A stretch of DNA of 64,000 nt, taken from Balaenoptera acutorostrata. Its lineage: Eukaryota; Chordata; Mammalia; Artiodactyla; Balaenopteridae. Where the stretch lies: positions 43,977,937 to 44,041,936 of the forward strand of contig NC_080064.1 in assembly GCF_949987535.1 (NCBI RefSeq), in the 5' to 3' direction. Positions 46,750 to 56,029 of the stretch are shown here, piece by piece (the stretch's first letter is position 1; each line of letters begins with the position of its first letter). A program made the position numbers and the translations under genes. The notes beneath the pieces are model-generated. The model had not been told where the DNA came from, made no database searches, and worked only from the letters and a program-made list of their open reading frames with translations.

Positions 46750-47848
46750 TTTTAAAATAAGCTATAAAAAAGGGAGAAAGTAAAGAAAGGTTTTAGAACA
46801 AAGAAGCTGTAAAGTGCTTGCCTGCAGAGGGAGACGTGATGAGAAGGAAGTCTGTACCCCCCACAGAACCTTAGAGAGTCTTGTGGAGGCTCTAGGGATC
46901 TCTAAAGGCTTAGTTGAGGTGGGGTGTTGAAAACGGAGATTGTTTGGAAGTCTGTGCTACGAGTGGTTTAATTTTGTAGGTATTCTACCTTATCTTTTGT
47001 AGTCAAGTGACTTTCCTCATTGTCCTGCAGGAGACTAGAGGGTTGTTTTCTGGTAGAAATGAATTATGAAAGCTTTGAATTGAGGGATTCCAGGCATATC
47101 AGAAGGTGAAGATGAGATACAGGGTTGAAAGTAGATTAACTAAGGAAAATGTAGTGTGAAGTCATAAATGTGAAGTTGAGAGGAGTCACCATCTTTTGTG
47201 GTTCTCCTTCAGCCACATTTAAGCTGCTTAGGGGAATGTATGGAGTAGGTAGACAGTTGGATTTAACCAGGTTTGAGACTTTACCAGCTGAGGCTAGAAG
47301 GTCAAAGGGATCTAATTCCAGAAGGAAAACCTATGATTTTTGAGACAGTTACATAATATTATTGGACTTGCCTCACATGTTAAAATAGACACACATACTC
47401 AGAATTTGAATTTGAATTTATAGAGTTTATTTATTTGTTTAAAAAACTCTTTAATTGGCTAGGTATTAGAGGTATTACTTTGACCTCATTCTCATTTTGA
47501 CCTTGGAACTTCTATCCCATACAGCCCTTTCATACTTCTGATATGATTTAGTCCTTTATTTGATAGATGTTAAGTCTGTTTCTTAGCATCAACAGCACTT
47601 CTCATTTAGAGTATATAGCATGTACATGTTTTTTCAGGTTCTCAAGACAGGAAAATCTTTCATCAGTGATTTCCATTCCATATTTTTTATTGTTCTCTGA
47701 AAACTTGAATCTCCAGCCTTTTAGAATACTTGCTTATTATTTTAATAAGCACATCATTTTCACATCAGATAGTAGAATTACATTTGTAATAATGTCAGGA
47801 AACATTTTTTTTTAGTGCCTCAGTTTATCTTTAAAATTAAGTGATGTT
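46750..47848. other. Intronic sequence, nothing firmly recognised
   Basis: Could include diverged L2-like sequence near 47220-47290, but not clearly. No exon called. Confidence 0.4.
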
Positions 47849-48034
47849 TGGATTTCCCTGGTGGTCCAGTGGTTAGGACTTTGCCTTCCAATGCAGGGGG
47901 TGCGGGTTCAATCCCTGGTGGGGGAGCTAAGATCCCAGGCCAAAAAAACCTGAAACATTAAGCAGAAGCAATATTGTAACAAATTCAATAAAGACTTTAA
48001 AAATGGTCCACATCAAAAACCAAATCTTAAAAAA
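47849..48034 (+). mobile_element. tRNA-derived SINE with non-tRNA tail containing AATAAA, sense
   Basis: The tRNA-like head ('atttccctggtggtccagtg') is followed by a tail with 'gcaatattgtaacaaattc' and 'aataaagactttaaaaatgg', then A10. Target duplication aaaattaagtgatgtt at 47833-47848 and, immediately after the tail, 48035-48050. Confidence 0.92.
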
Positions 48035-48054
48035 AAAATTAAGTGATGTTCATT

Positions 48055-48714
48055 AGATCATGTCTGAGATACTCTCCTGTTTTGAAAATGCTGTGATTGT
48101 AGGTTAGATATTTTATACAGATAACATGAGATACTTAGTTTTATTCTGATTAGTTTCAACTGCTAATCCATTGCTTCTAAGCAGTGGAGGAGGGCTGAAA
48201 TCATAAGGGACTCCATTTGGAGGAAAAACAGTTGTTTGGCAATAAAAAGTCTCAGCAGGAATCTTTTGAATCTCAATTTAAGAATTCTGTATGTATAGAA
48301 AAAAAAAATCACACTAACAGAGGCCATTCTTGTGAAGCAGCAATTTTGTTAGCTTTGGATTCTTGGAGGGCCTATTGAAATATAAATAAGTAGTATTTTT
48401 ATGAATTAACAGAGTCATTGGATAGAAAGTGCCTCTACCTTTGATCTTTTACTTTGTATTACTCATTGAAAATAAGAAGTGTGCACAAATTCTTAACTGT
48501 TCATTGAAACGTTTAACTTTGGGCCTTCTTAGACAATATAATGTGTCTGCTGCTGCATTCCATGCTGGCCAGGTCTTTGAATCTGAAGGTGTAATTGTAA
48601 TTTATTGTTTAAGTCCCATAGCTTTTATTTGTCTGGCTATGATAGGTTGATATGAAGAACATCAGGGCTTATTGCTTTAGGAAATGTAATGAGCAATGTT
48701 GTTTTTTTCTTTAG
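48055..48714. other. Repeat-poor sequence upstream of the leader exon
   Basis: No repeat family recognised in the 660 bp before the exon; likely single-copy intron and a candidate for conserved regulatory or splicing sequence. Confidence 0.45.
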
Positions 48715-48820
48715 CATCAAACAGAGCATACTGAAACAGCAGGACCGGCTGGTGGTGCAGCAAGCATCATGAGTAAGCACAGAGAAGTCTGTTCCTTATC
48801 ACGTGTGTAAGGGAGAAAAG
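48715..48820 (+). other. ZFYVE9: Probable ZFYVE9 5' UTR exon (non-coding)
   Basis: This is a 106-bp segment bounded by a strong acceptor (tttttttctttag|CATCAAAC) and a near-perfect donor (AAAAG|gtaagaaa). It sits in the most repeat-poor stretch of the window, upstream of the ZFYVE9 coding exon and on the same strand. It contains no ZFYVE9 coding frame but does carry a 13-codon upstream ORF (48769-48810). Joined to the exon at 61379 it gives a short leader with no other ATG between the uORF stop and the main start. The exon is inferred from splice signals, position and a general resemblance to the known ZFYVE9 leader. Transcript evidence would settle it. Confidence 0.75.
48769..48810 (+). CDS. 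Upstream ORF in the ZFYVE9 leader exon, 13 codons
   Basis: ATG at 48769 opens a short frame (MSKHREVCSLSRV, stop TAA 48808-48810) entirely inside the non-coding exon. The context has A at -3, which favours recognition. After splicing to 61379, 46 nt separate its stop from the ZFYVE9 ATG, a short spacing that would limit re-initiation and so could lower SARA translation. Sequence is direct; translation and function are inferred. Confidence 0.5.
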   Translation: MSKHREVCSLSRV

Positions 48821-49855
48821 GTAAGAAAACCAATGATCTTGTTTCTCTTAAGAGAGATTGAACTTGAGAAAACAGATGTATAGAAAATAATGCTCACGTA
48901 CATATATGCTGCTTGCTTCATTTATAACATTGTTCCTTATTAAATCAGGAATATTGTTTTTTTTAAAAAAAGATTTGACTTAAGTCCAGAAAAAAAAGAT
49001 ATTTTAAAATTCCTGTTGAATTACGTCAAAATGCTAATTTCTCTACTAGTACTTGGCTTCTCCCTTTTAGAGTCAACTTCTACCTTGAGCCTAGAAAGGT
49101 AATTTCAGCATGAAAAAGAACATGGACTTGAGCAATATTGTTAGGAGAAAATAGTGGTATATCTACCCAATTAATGTCATTAATATTTCTTAGTCAATCA
49201 CGCAAGATCTAAGCAGTGAAATCTTATTTTAGGGTGAGGAATCAGAAATACAGATTCAATTATATTATTTTATTTTGTATGTTTAGACTAGCTGTGATGA
49301 GCAATCATTTCCAGCAGAAAATTAGAAGTATTTTATTAATTCTTGTAGAGCAAGACTCCTTAATCATTGACTTTTTCCTGACTAGGAATCTTCTTTGCTT
49401 TCTTTCAAGTGTTATGATTACTTAAGGGGTAGAAAATGGTGGTGGGAGGGGAGGGTGTGTGAGTGAGATTGATTTCAGAAACTGATTATGCCATTCACTC
49501 ATGGAGTGTTGCATGCTCTGCTGAGTTCTCTGATTTTCCACGTAAGCTTCGAGGATAGAGGCCTGGGTCTTACAGTGTGTGGCAAGAGACTGAGTTCCTA
49601 AGCACTTAGCAGTAGTACCTTCCTCACCAGAACTTCTGGGCTTGCAGTTGGCAAGGTATTTCTCGTCCCCTCGCTTTCTCACATGTGAGTGTGAGAGGGA
49701 ATGCCTTTGTCTGCCTTCATCTGGCAAAATCTTATTCTTCAGGCATCTCCTCTTTAGGAAGCTTTCAACCCACTGCAAAGATTATCAGTAATAATAAATA
49801 ATAATTAGTCAGCAATAATAAGTTATTGGAGTATTTGTTACAGTAGCCCACCCTA
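48821..49855. other. Repeat-poor sequence downstream of the leader exon
   Basis: About 1 kb with no confident repeat. A 118-codon minus-strand open frame (49422-49778) has low-complexity composition and no recognised domain, so it is not called. Confidence 0.4.
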
Positions 49856-49859
49856 CCCC

Positions 49860-50105
49860 AAATAATATACTCCTGCCTCAGTCTGATTTGGATTTACTTC
49901 TTCTTTGGCTCCGTAGTACCCAGTGCATATATCATTTAGTACATACCACAGTGTTTCATATTTTAAGTTTACTCATCCATCTTCTATGAAACATTGGGCA
50001 CCTTTAGGTCAAAGACATTGTCTTAGTTGTCATTGTAACGTAATGACTAAGACAGTGCGTGGTACATAGTAGATGCTCAATAATGTTTTATGTATGAATG
50101 CACAC
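49860..50105 (+). mobile_element. L2 3'-end fragment, sense
   Basis: 'ggtcaaagacattgtcttag' and 'acatagtagatgctcaataa' follow the L2 3' UTR. Confidence 0.6.
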
Positions 50106-50316
50106 ATGTTCATTGTAAGTAGTATATGGTATAAAGAGGAAGTAACAGTGAAGGAGATATACAAGGAACAATAAGATAAGTGCTGTAAAAGTCACACCCT
50201 TAAGACTGAGATTGAAGACAGTGTCTAAAAGGACTCTGGTCAGTAGAATAAAAAAGAAGAGATTCTCAGGAAGAAACTGTATTGAATTAAGTAATTCTAT
50301 TCCACTTTGAGATGTA

Positions 50317-50549
50317 CCATTGACCCTTGAACAACGTGCAGGTTAGGGGCACTGACTACTCTGTGCAGTGGAAAATCTGCATATTACTTATAATCAGCCC
50401 TCCATATACGTGGTCTTCCATATCTGAGGTTCTGCATCCATGGATTCAACCAACTGTGGATCATGTAGTACTGTAATATTTACTATGGAAAAAATCCATA
50501 TACAGATAGACCCGTGCAGTTCAAACCCATGTTGTTCAAGGGTCAACTG
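50317..50549. mobile_element. Tigger/MER44-like MITE with TA target duplication
   Basis: Terminal inverted repeats: left 'ttgacccttgaacaacgt' (50320-50337) and right 'atgttgttcaagggtcaa' (50529-50546), 17 of 18 positions complementary. It is flanked by TA (50315-50316 and 50550-50551), as expected for mariner-Tigger elements. 233 bp, non-coding. Confidence 0.85.
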
Positions 50550-50647
50550 TACATATATGATATTTAGTGACTTCTATTTTGAATAAGAGATGGATGCTTC
50601 TCTAAGGCAGGTAAAGAATCCTGACATAAGATTTAAATCCTCAGAGA

Positions 50648-50896
50648 GGGAACTTCCCTGGTAGCACAGTGGATAAGACTCCCAATGCAGGGGGCCTGGG
50701 TTCGATCCCTGGTTGGGGAACTAGATCCTGCATGCATGCCGCAACTAAGAGTTCGCATGCTGCAACTAAGGAACCCACGTGCTGCAACTAAGGAGCTGGC
50801 GAGCCACCACTAAGAAGCCTGCAAACTGCAACTAAGGAGCCCACCTGCTGCAACTAAGATCCAGTGCAACCAAATAAGTAAATAAAAAAAAAAAAA
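50648..50896 (+). mobile_element. CHR SINE, sense, with clear 22-bp modules
   Basis: Head 'acttccctggtagcacagtg', then six consecutive 21-22-bp units (50738-50868), tail A13. The flanks tcctcagagagg (50638-50649) and ttcttggagagg (50897-50908) approximate a target duplication. Confidence 0.93.
50738..50868 (+). repeat. Six tandem 21-22-bp modules forming the CHR body
   Basis: Units start at 50738, 50759, 50781, 50803, 50825 and 50847. Each is a variant of 'gctgcaactaaggagcccac'. This is the internal structure of the SINE body, seen reversed in the antisense copies as 'cagtagttgtggc...'. Confidence 0.93.
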
Positions 50897-50909
50897 TTCT
50901 TGGAGAGGT

Positions 50910-51600
50910 CCAACTTTTACAGTGAGAAGACTGCTCCTCTCCCATGTCCTTGGGAGACCACAGGTTTTTCTTGGAAAATGAAACTAAAGAGGATCAAGAC
51001 TTGGGGACATTAGACATAACAGATACCAAGGGATGAAGTAAAAGTAAAAAGCACTAAAGTAAAAGCAGGAGGATAAGGGGAAATCCTATATATTAAAGTG
51101 AGATCCTTCCCCTCACCCCTTCCTCTACTCTTCTTTCAGACGGTGATTACATCTCTGGTGTTACATCTCTACACCCCCTTACAGGAGATTATAAGACTCT
51201 TTTCTGGAGTCCAAAGAAAAGACCTACATATACTGACATTTGGAGGTCTCCCAATGAAATAGCTGTGTTCCCACCCAATCACCATGCAGTGGAAGCCTCC
51301 CAGTTGAGAAGCCACACATGCAGAGCTTCCAGTTGGCTTTTAGTACTTCATTTGTTCAATGTTAGGCATTTGGGGAAAGCGTCCAATGTGAAGACAGAGA
51401 TCAAAACACAGAACAGGAACTTGGAGGAAATAATACTGAAAACAGAAAGAGGTTTGGGGAAAAAGAAAAAAAAAATCAGACTAAATTATAGGTAATTAGA
51501 ATGGTAAGAAAAAAATTATATACATGAAATAAGCTCAAGATGTCATAACAAGGATCAGAAAAAGAAAGTGCCCTGGATATTAAAAATATGATAGTTTTTG
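50910..51600. other. Intronic sequence, nothing recognised
   Basis: No repeat family or exon that I can name. Confidence 0.4.
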
Positions 51601-51605
51601 TGCAT

Positions 51606-51912
51606 TTAATGTATTTTTTTAAAAACTATCTCAAGTTTATAGACAGTTTGCAAGTATAGTACAGAGGTCTTTTTCCTCTGAACCATTTGAGAGTAAGTTG
51701 CTAGCTGCATCCCTACCACGTTTGAAACTGTGTTTCCTACAAAAAAGGACATTCTCCTACATAACCACAATACAGCCATCAAATCAGGGAATGAGCATTG
51801 ATGCATTACCACCATCTAATTATCAGACCTTATTCAAGTTTTGCCAGATTTACAAATAATGTCCTTTATGTCAAGAGCACCCAGTTTAGAATCACATGTT
51901 GCATTTAGTTGG
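51606..51912 (-). mobile_element. Old L1M fragment, antisense
   Basis: 'tgaaccatttgagagtaagt', 'ggacattctcctacataacc' and 'gtcctttatgtcaagagcac' match a widespread old L1M-type repeat in reverse; the same family recurs at 56030. Confidence 0.6.
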
Positions 51913-52378
51913 GAAACCAGCCAGTGTTCCATGCAGTTTCAATCCACCCTCCCCACTCTGTTTTGGGAGTAAACAAGGGTGTGTACGCTCCTCTTGGGCT
52001 TCCCACAGCCCTCCTGTTAGTCCCACCAGCCCTCCAACCAGCCAAGGGGACTTGTCTTCCTGGTGTTGGACCCCAGGGCTGGGGCTCCCAATATGTGGCT
52101 CAAACTGCTCACTCCCCAGGGAGGTTCTCCACCCATGAAATCTCCCTCCTTTTCTGAGTCCCCTCCCAGGGGCACAGGTCCCAACCTGATCACTTTTCTT
52201 CCCTTCCTGCCTGATTCCACGTGGATCTTTCTTACAGCCTTGGTTGTATAAGGGTCTTTCTGCCAGTCTCCAGGTAGTTTTCAGTGAGAATTATTCCACA
52301 TGTAGATGTATTTTTGATGTGTTTGTGCGGGGAGGCGAGTTCCACTGTTCTCCTACTCTACCGTCTTGATCTCTCTTC
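51913..52378 (-). mobile_element. L1 5'-UTR fragment, antisense
   Basis: GC-richer block ending 'actctaccgtcttgatctc', the reverse of an L1 5' terminus, preceded by 'agttttcagtgagaattat' and 'tccacatgtagatgtatttt'. ORF1, ORF2 and the 3' end do not follow, which is unusual because L1 copies normally lose the 5' end. Confidence 0.7.
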
Positions 52379-52379
52379 A

Positions 52380-52859
52380 ATAGACTTTATTTTTTTTAGA
52401 GCAGTTTTAGGTTCAGAAAAAAATTGAGCAAAAAGTACAGGGAGTTTCTATACACCTCCTGTCCCTGCTGCCCCCAGTCCTCCCACAGCTTCCCCTAGTA
52501 TGGACATTGCTGTGTCCTTTTCATTGCAATCTGTCAGGGAGCATGGATTTTTGTTTGTCCTATTACTGATGGTGTTCACTTTGATCACTTGTGTAAGGTG
52601 GCATCTGCCAGGATTTGCCTCTGAAGTTACTCTTTTTTTTTTTTTTTTTGTAATTAGTAAGTATTTTTGTGGAGAGGAACTTTGAAACTATGTAAATATC
52701 CCATTCCTCATCACACTTGGAATTCATTCATTTATGTTGTAAAGACTCATGGCTTTCTGTTTTATCCAGTGGGTTATAATCTGTTGCTACCATTATTTAT
52801 TTTGATGCTCAAATTGTCTCTGATTTGGTCTGTGGAAGCTCCTTCAAGCTGGTTTCTTT
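52380..52859 (-). mobile_element. Old L1M-type repeat, antisense, left part
   Basis: 'gagcagttttaggttcagaa', 'gtaaggtggcatctgccag' and 'tatgtaaatatcccattcct' follow the reversed L1M-like repeat. It continues after the CHR at 53165-53220 and again after 53930. Confidence 0.6.
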
Positions 52860-53164
52860 TTTTTTCCTTTTTAAAAATTAATTAATTAATTAATTAATTT
52901 TTGGCTGTGTTGGGTCTTCGTTTCTGTGCGAGGGCTTTCTCTAGTTGTGGCAAGTGGGGGCCACACTTCATCGCGGTGCGTGGGCCTCTCACTATCGCGG
53001 CCTCTCTTGTTGCGGAGCACAGGCTCCAGACACGCAGGCTCAGTAGTTGTGGCTCACGGGCCTAGTTGCTCCGCGGCATGTGGGATCTTCCCAGACCAGG
53101 GCTCGAACCCATGTCCCCTGCATTGGCAGGCAGATTCTCAACCACTGCGCCACCAGGGAAGCCC
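52860..53164 (-). mobile_element. CHR SINE (younger 'B' type), antisense
   Basis: Perfect 15-bp target duplication caagctggtttcttt at 52845-52859 and 53165-53179; high CpG retention and an (AATT)n tail. Confidence 0.97.
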
Positions 53165-53221
53165 CAAGCTGGTTTCTTTGTCCTTTTGACATGTCCCCAT
53201 CATTCTTGGATGCTTCCTTTA

Positions 53222-53925
53222 TTTATTTATTTTTTAAATTGAAATGTAATTCACACACCATACCATAAAATTCACCCTTTTAAAATGTATAGTTCAATGG
53301 TTTTTATATATTTACAGAGTCTTGCAATCATCACCACTGTCTAATTCCAGAACATTTTTCACCCCAAAGAGAAATCTTTAATCTGTTAGCAGTTACTCTC
53401 CATTTCCCTCCAGTTCCTCCCAGCTGCTGGCAACCCACTAATTTACTTTCTGTTTCTGTGCCTGTTTTGGACATTTCATATAAATGGAATCATGTAATCT
53501 GTAGCTTTTTGTGTCTGCTTCTTTCAGTTACCATATTTTCAAGATTCATCCATGATGTAGCATATAGCAGTACTTTATCCATTTTAATTATCATATAATA
53601 TTATATTTTGTCAATGTATAATACCACATTTTATTTATGCATTTATCAGTTGATAGATCTTTGGGTCGTTTTCATCTCTTGGTGTTATGAATAATGCTGC
53701 TGTGAGCATTCACGGATAAGTTTTTGTGTGAATATATGTTTTCATTTCTCTTGGGTATAAGCCTAGGAGTGGAATAGCTATGCCATGTGGTAACTCTTTT
53801 TAACTTTTTGAGGAACTGCCAAACTGTTTTCCAGGGTTGCCACACCATTTTACTTTCTTCCCAGCAATGTGCGATGGTTCGTGTTTCCCTCCATCCTCAT
53901 CAGAGTTCTTGTATTTTTTCTACTC
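53222..53925 (-). mobile_element. L1 3'-end fragment, antisense, nested in the L1M-type repeat
   Basis: 'accataaaattcaccctttt', 'gtcttgcaatcatcaccact' and 'gaataatgctgctgtgagca' are a reversed L1 3' UTR/ORF2 end. The outer repeat resumes at about 53928 with 'ctactccagctttggaatca'. Confidence 0.8.
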
Positions 53926-53927
53926 CA

Positions 53928-54700
53928 GCTTTGGAATCAGACATTTTTCCATGGAGCCCTTGTTCCTTTTAGTGAATAACAATATTTATAAATCAAATCT
54001 GGTGCTAGGTATGCTCATTGCTACATGGAATTGAGCTGAGGATTTGCTGCTCCAAGATTCTTTGTGTGTAGCACTAGAGAATATATGTGTACACACACAC
54101 ACTTTTACATTTATAATATGTTTATTGCTATGTTCATTGAACACAAAACTATGTTTATTGCTATAAGTATGTTTATTGAAGTCCATGAGTTCAAACTGAT
54201 ACCCCAGATTCCAAACCAACACTGCAGGGTTCTTTCCAGTTCTCTCTTTTTCTGCATTTTAACCCCTTCTCCAACAGTGAGAAACCTTGCTCCCATTGCC
54301 CTTCATGTAGTCACTTATTTGATCCATCTTTCTACATGTAACCTGTGTCCTATCACTCTCTTCTCCCCTTGGTCCTTCTAATCCTGCTCAGGCTCTGACC
54401 CGCCACCCTGGACTGCCATCTTATATCTCCTCCTCACCCCTCCTGCATATGAAGCCGTCTTACCCACTTGTGCTCTCTGTCTGCCAGACCATCCCCTTCA
54501 TGTGGATGCCTTCCTCACCTCTCTTGGGCTCTAACACCCCACACTGGGCTGTCCTGTGTAGGCAGTTTCCTTCCCCCTGGGGCTCTGACACATTATGCCG
54601 GGCCACCCCTGTGCAAGGACATCTGCTTCGCCACACTTGGGCTCTGACTCCCCCCTTACACAGATGCCCTCTTCATCTGCTCCCTGTTTATTGAATTTTT
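53928..54700 (-). mobile_element. Old L1M-type repeat, antisense, right part
   Basis: 'ggagcccttgttccttttag' and 'ctaggtatgctcattgctac' continue the element seen at 52380. Its last part (54430-54690) is GC-rich with degenerate ~57-bp units. Confidence 0.5.
54505..54690. repeat. Degenerate ~57-bp tandem units
   Basis: Three successive blocks share 'gggctctaacaccc', 'gggctctgacaca' and 'gggctctgactcc', each followed by a cytosine-rich stretch and 'ggcagtttc', 'gacatctg' or 'cttcatctg', spaced about 57 bp. Confidence 0.55.
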
Positions 54701-54713
54701 AATAATTTTTCCC

Positions 54714-55080
54714 GGGCTTCCCTGGTGGCGCAGTGGTTGAGAATCTGCCTGCTAATGCAGGGGACACGGGTTCGAGCCCTGGTCTGGGAAGATCCCACAT
54801 GCCACGGAGCAGCTGGGCCCGTGAGCCACAATTGCTGAGCCTGCGCGTCTGGAGCCTGTGCCCCGCAACGGGAGGGGCCGCGATGGAGAAAGGCCCGCGC
54901 ACCGCGATGAAGAGTGGCCCCCGCTTGCCGCAACTGGAGAAAGCCCTCGCACGAACCGAAGACCCAATACAGACAAAAATAAATAAATTAATTAATTAAA
55001 AAAAAGAAAATCCTTAAAAAAAAAAAAAAAAAAAAAAGGGAGAGCATTATGTTTGGTCCTTCCCTCTCTTAAAAAAAAAA
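54714..55080 (+). mobile_element. CHR SINE (younger 'B' type), sense, with extended 3' tail
   Basis: Complete sense CHR (54714 to about 54990), tail (AATT)n-A8, then 'gaaaatcctt', A20, a 33-bp non-SINE segment (55038-55070) and a second A tract. Flanks aatttttccc (54704-54713) and aattttttccc (55081-55091) suggest that the extension belongs to the same insertion. Confidence 0.85.
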
Positions 55081-55091
55081 AATTTTTTCCC

Positions 55092-55500
55092 TTTTATTTT
55101 AATTTTTTCAACTTTTTATTTTGAAGTAAATATAGACTCACAGGAAGTTGCAAAAATACTGTAGAAAGTTTCACTTACAGTTTTTCTCATTCGTTACATC
55201 TTACATAACTCGAGAAAATATAAAACCCAGGAGATTAATATTTTATTTGTCCATTCATCAGTTGATAGATATTTGGGTTGTTTCTACCTTTTAGCTGTTA
55301 TGAATAATGCTGCTGTGAGCATATTCATGAGTGTATGTAGTTCTCTCCCATTTATCACAGGTAGATTTATGTAACCTCCATTGCAATTTAAGATACAGCA
55401 CGATTCTATCACCACGGATATATCCCTTGTGCTACTCCTTTACAGTCACATGCACTCTTCTCTCCCCACTGTCCCATATTTAATGACTTCTTAAAATTAA
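55092..55500 (-). mobile_element. Old L1M-type repeat, antisense, with a small L1 piece at 55240-55335
   Basis: 'caggaagttgcaaaaatact' and 'atgtaacctccattgcaatt' belong to the outer repeat; 'gtccattcatcagttgatag' and 'gaataatgctgctgtgagca' are an inserted reversed L1 fragment. Confidence 0.6.
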
Positions 55501-56029
55501 AAACATTATTGCAAGTCACAGGAAGAGAAGAGCTGAGCAAGTGTAGAGATAAACCATGTTATGTTCATGAATGGGAAGACTTAGTTTCATTACCAATCCT
55601 GAGGGAGGAACAGGCTAGGACTTCTGATTTCTGAAAGTTGATTTTATTGGCACACTATTCCATCCTGCACCATTGCTGAGTCTTGGGGCCACTTGGGGCA
55701 GTTTTTTCTCCAGCTCCTGGCTTTATGCAGAGAGCCCAGTCTGGCCCTCTCTAATGCAGAAACTTCTAGAAGTTTATAGCACATAATTCCCATCCTACCT
55801 GCTAGCTTTCAAATCCCAGGTCTGAAGGTTGCTGTCTAGTTCTGTAACCTCTGTGAACTGCCACACTTCAGTTCTCACTCATCGCTGTGGCTTGATTTCT
55901 TCTTGGTTAATGGCATATTTCTCTTGTTTTTGAATTTCACTGTATAAACTCTTTAAAAATAATCTATTTTGTCTAGAATTTCTATATTCAAAGTGAGAAG
56001 GAATGCTTCCCACCACAAGCTCAGTACAC
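55501..56029. other. Intronic sequence, nothing firmly recognised
   Basis: Possible short L1 remnant near 55545-55600; otherwise no repeat or exon recognised. Confidence 0.4.

Noticed and set aside
49422..49778. 118-codon minus-strand frame downstream of the leader exon
   Set aside because: Low-complexity residue composition, no domain, no supporting splice sites.
50738..50868. Regular repeats that could suggest a CRISPR-like array
   Set aside because: The units are contiguous without spacers and form the body of a mammalian SINE.
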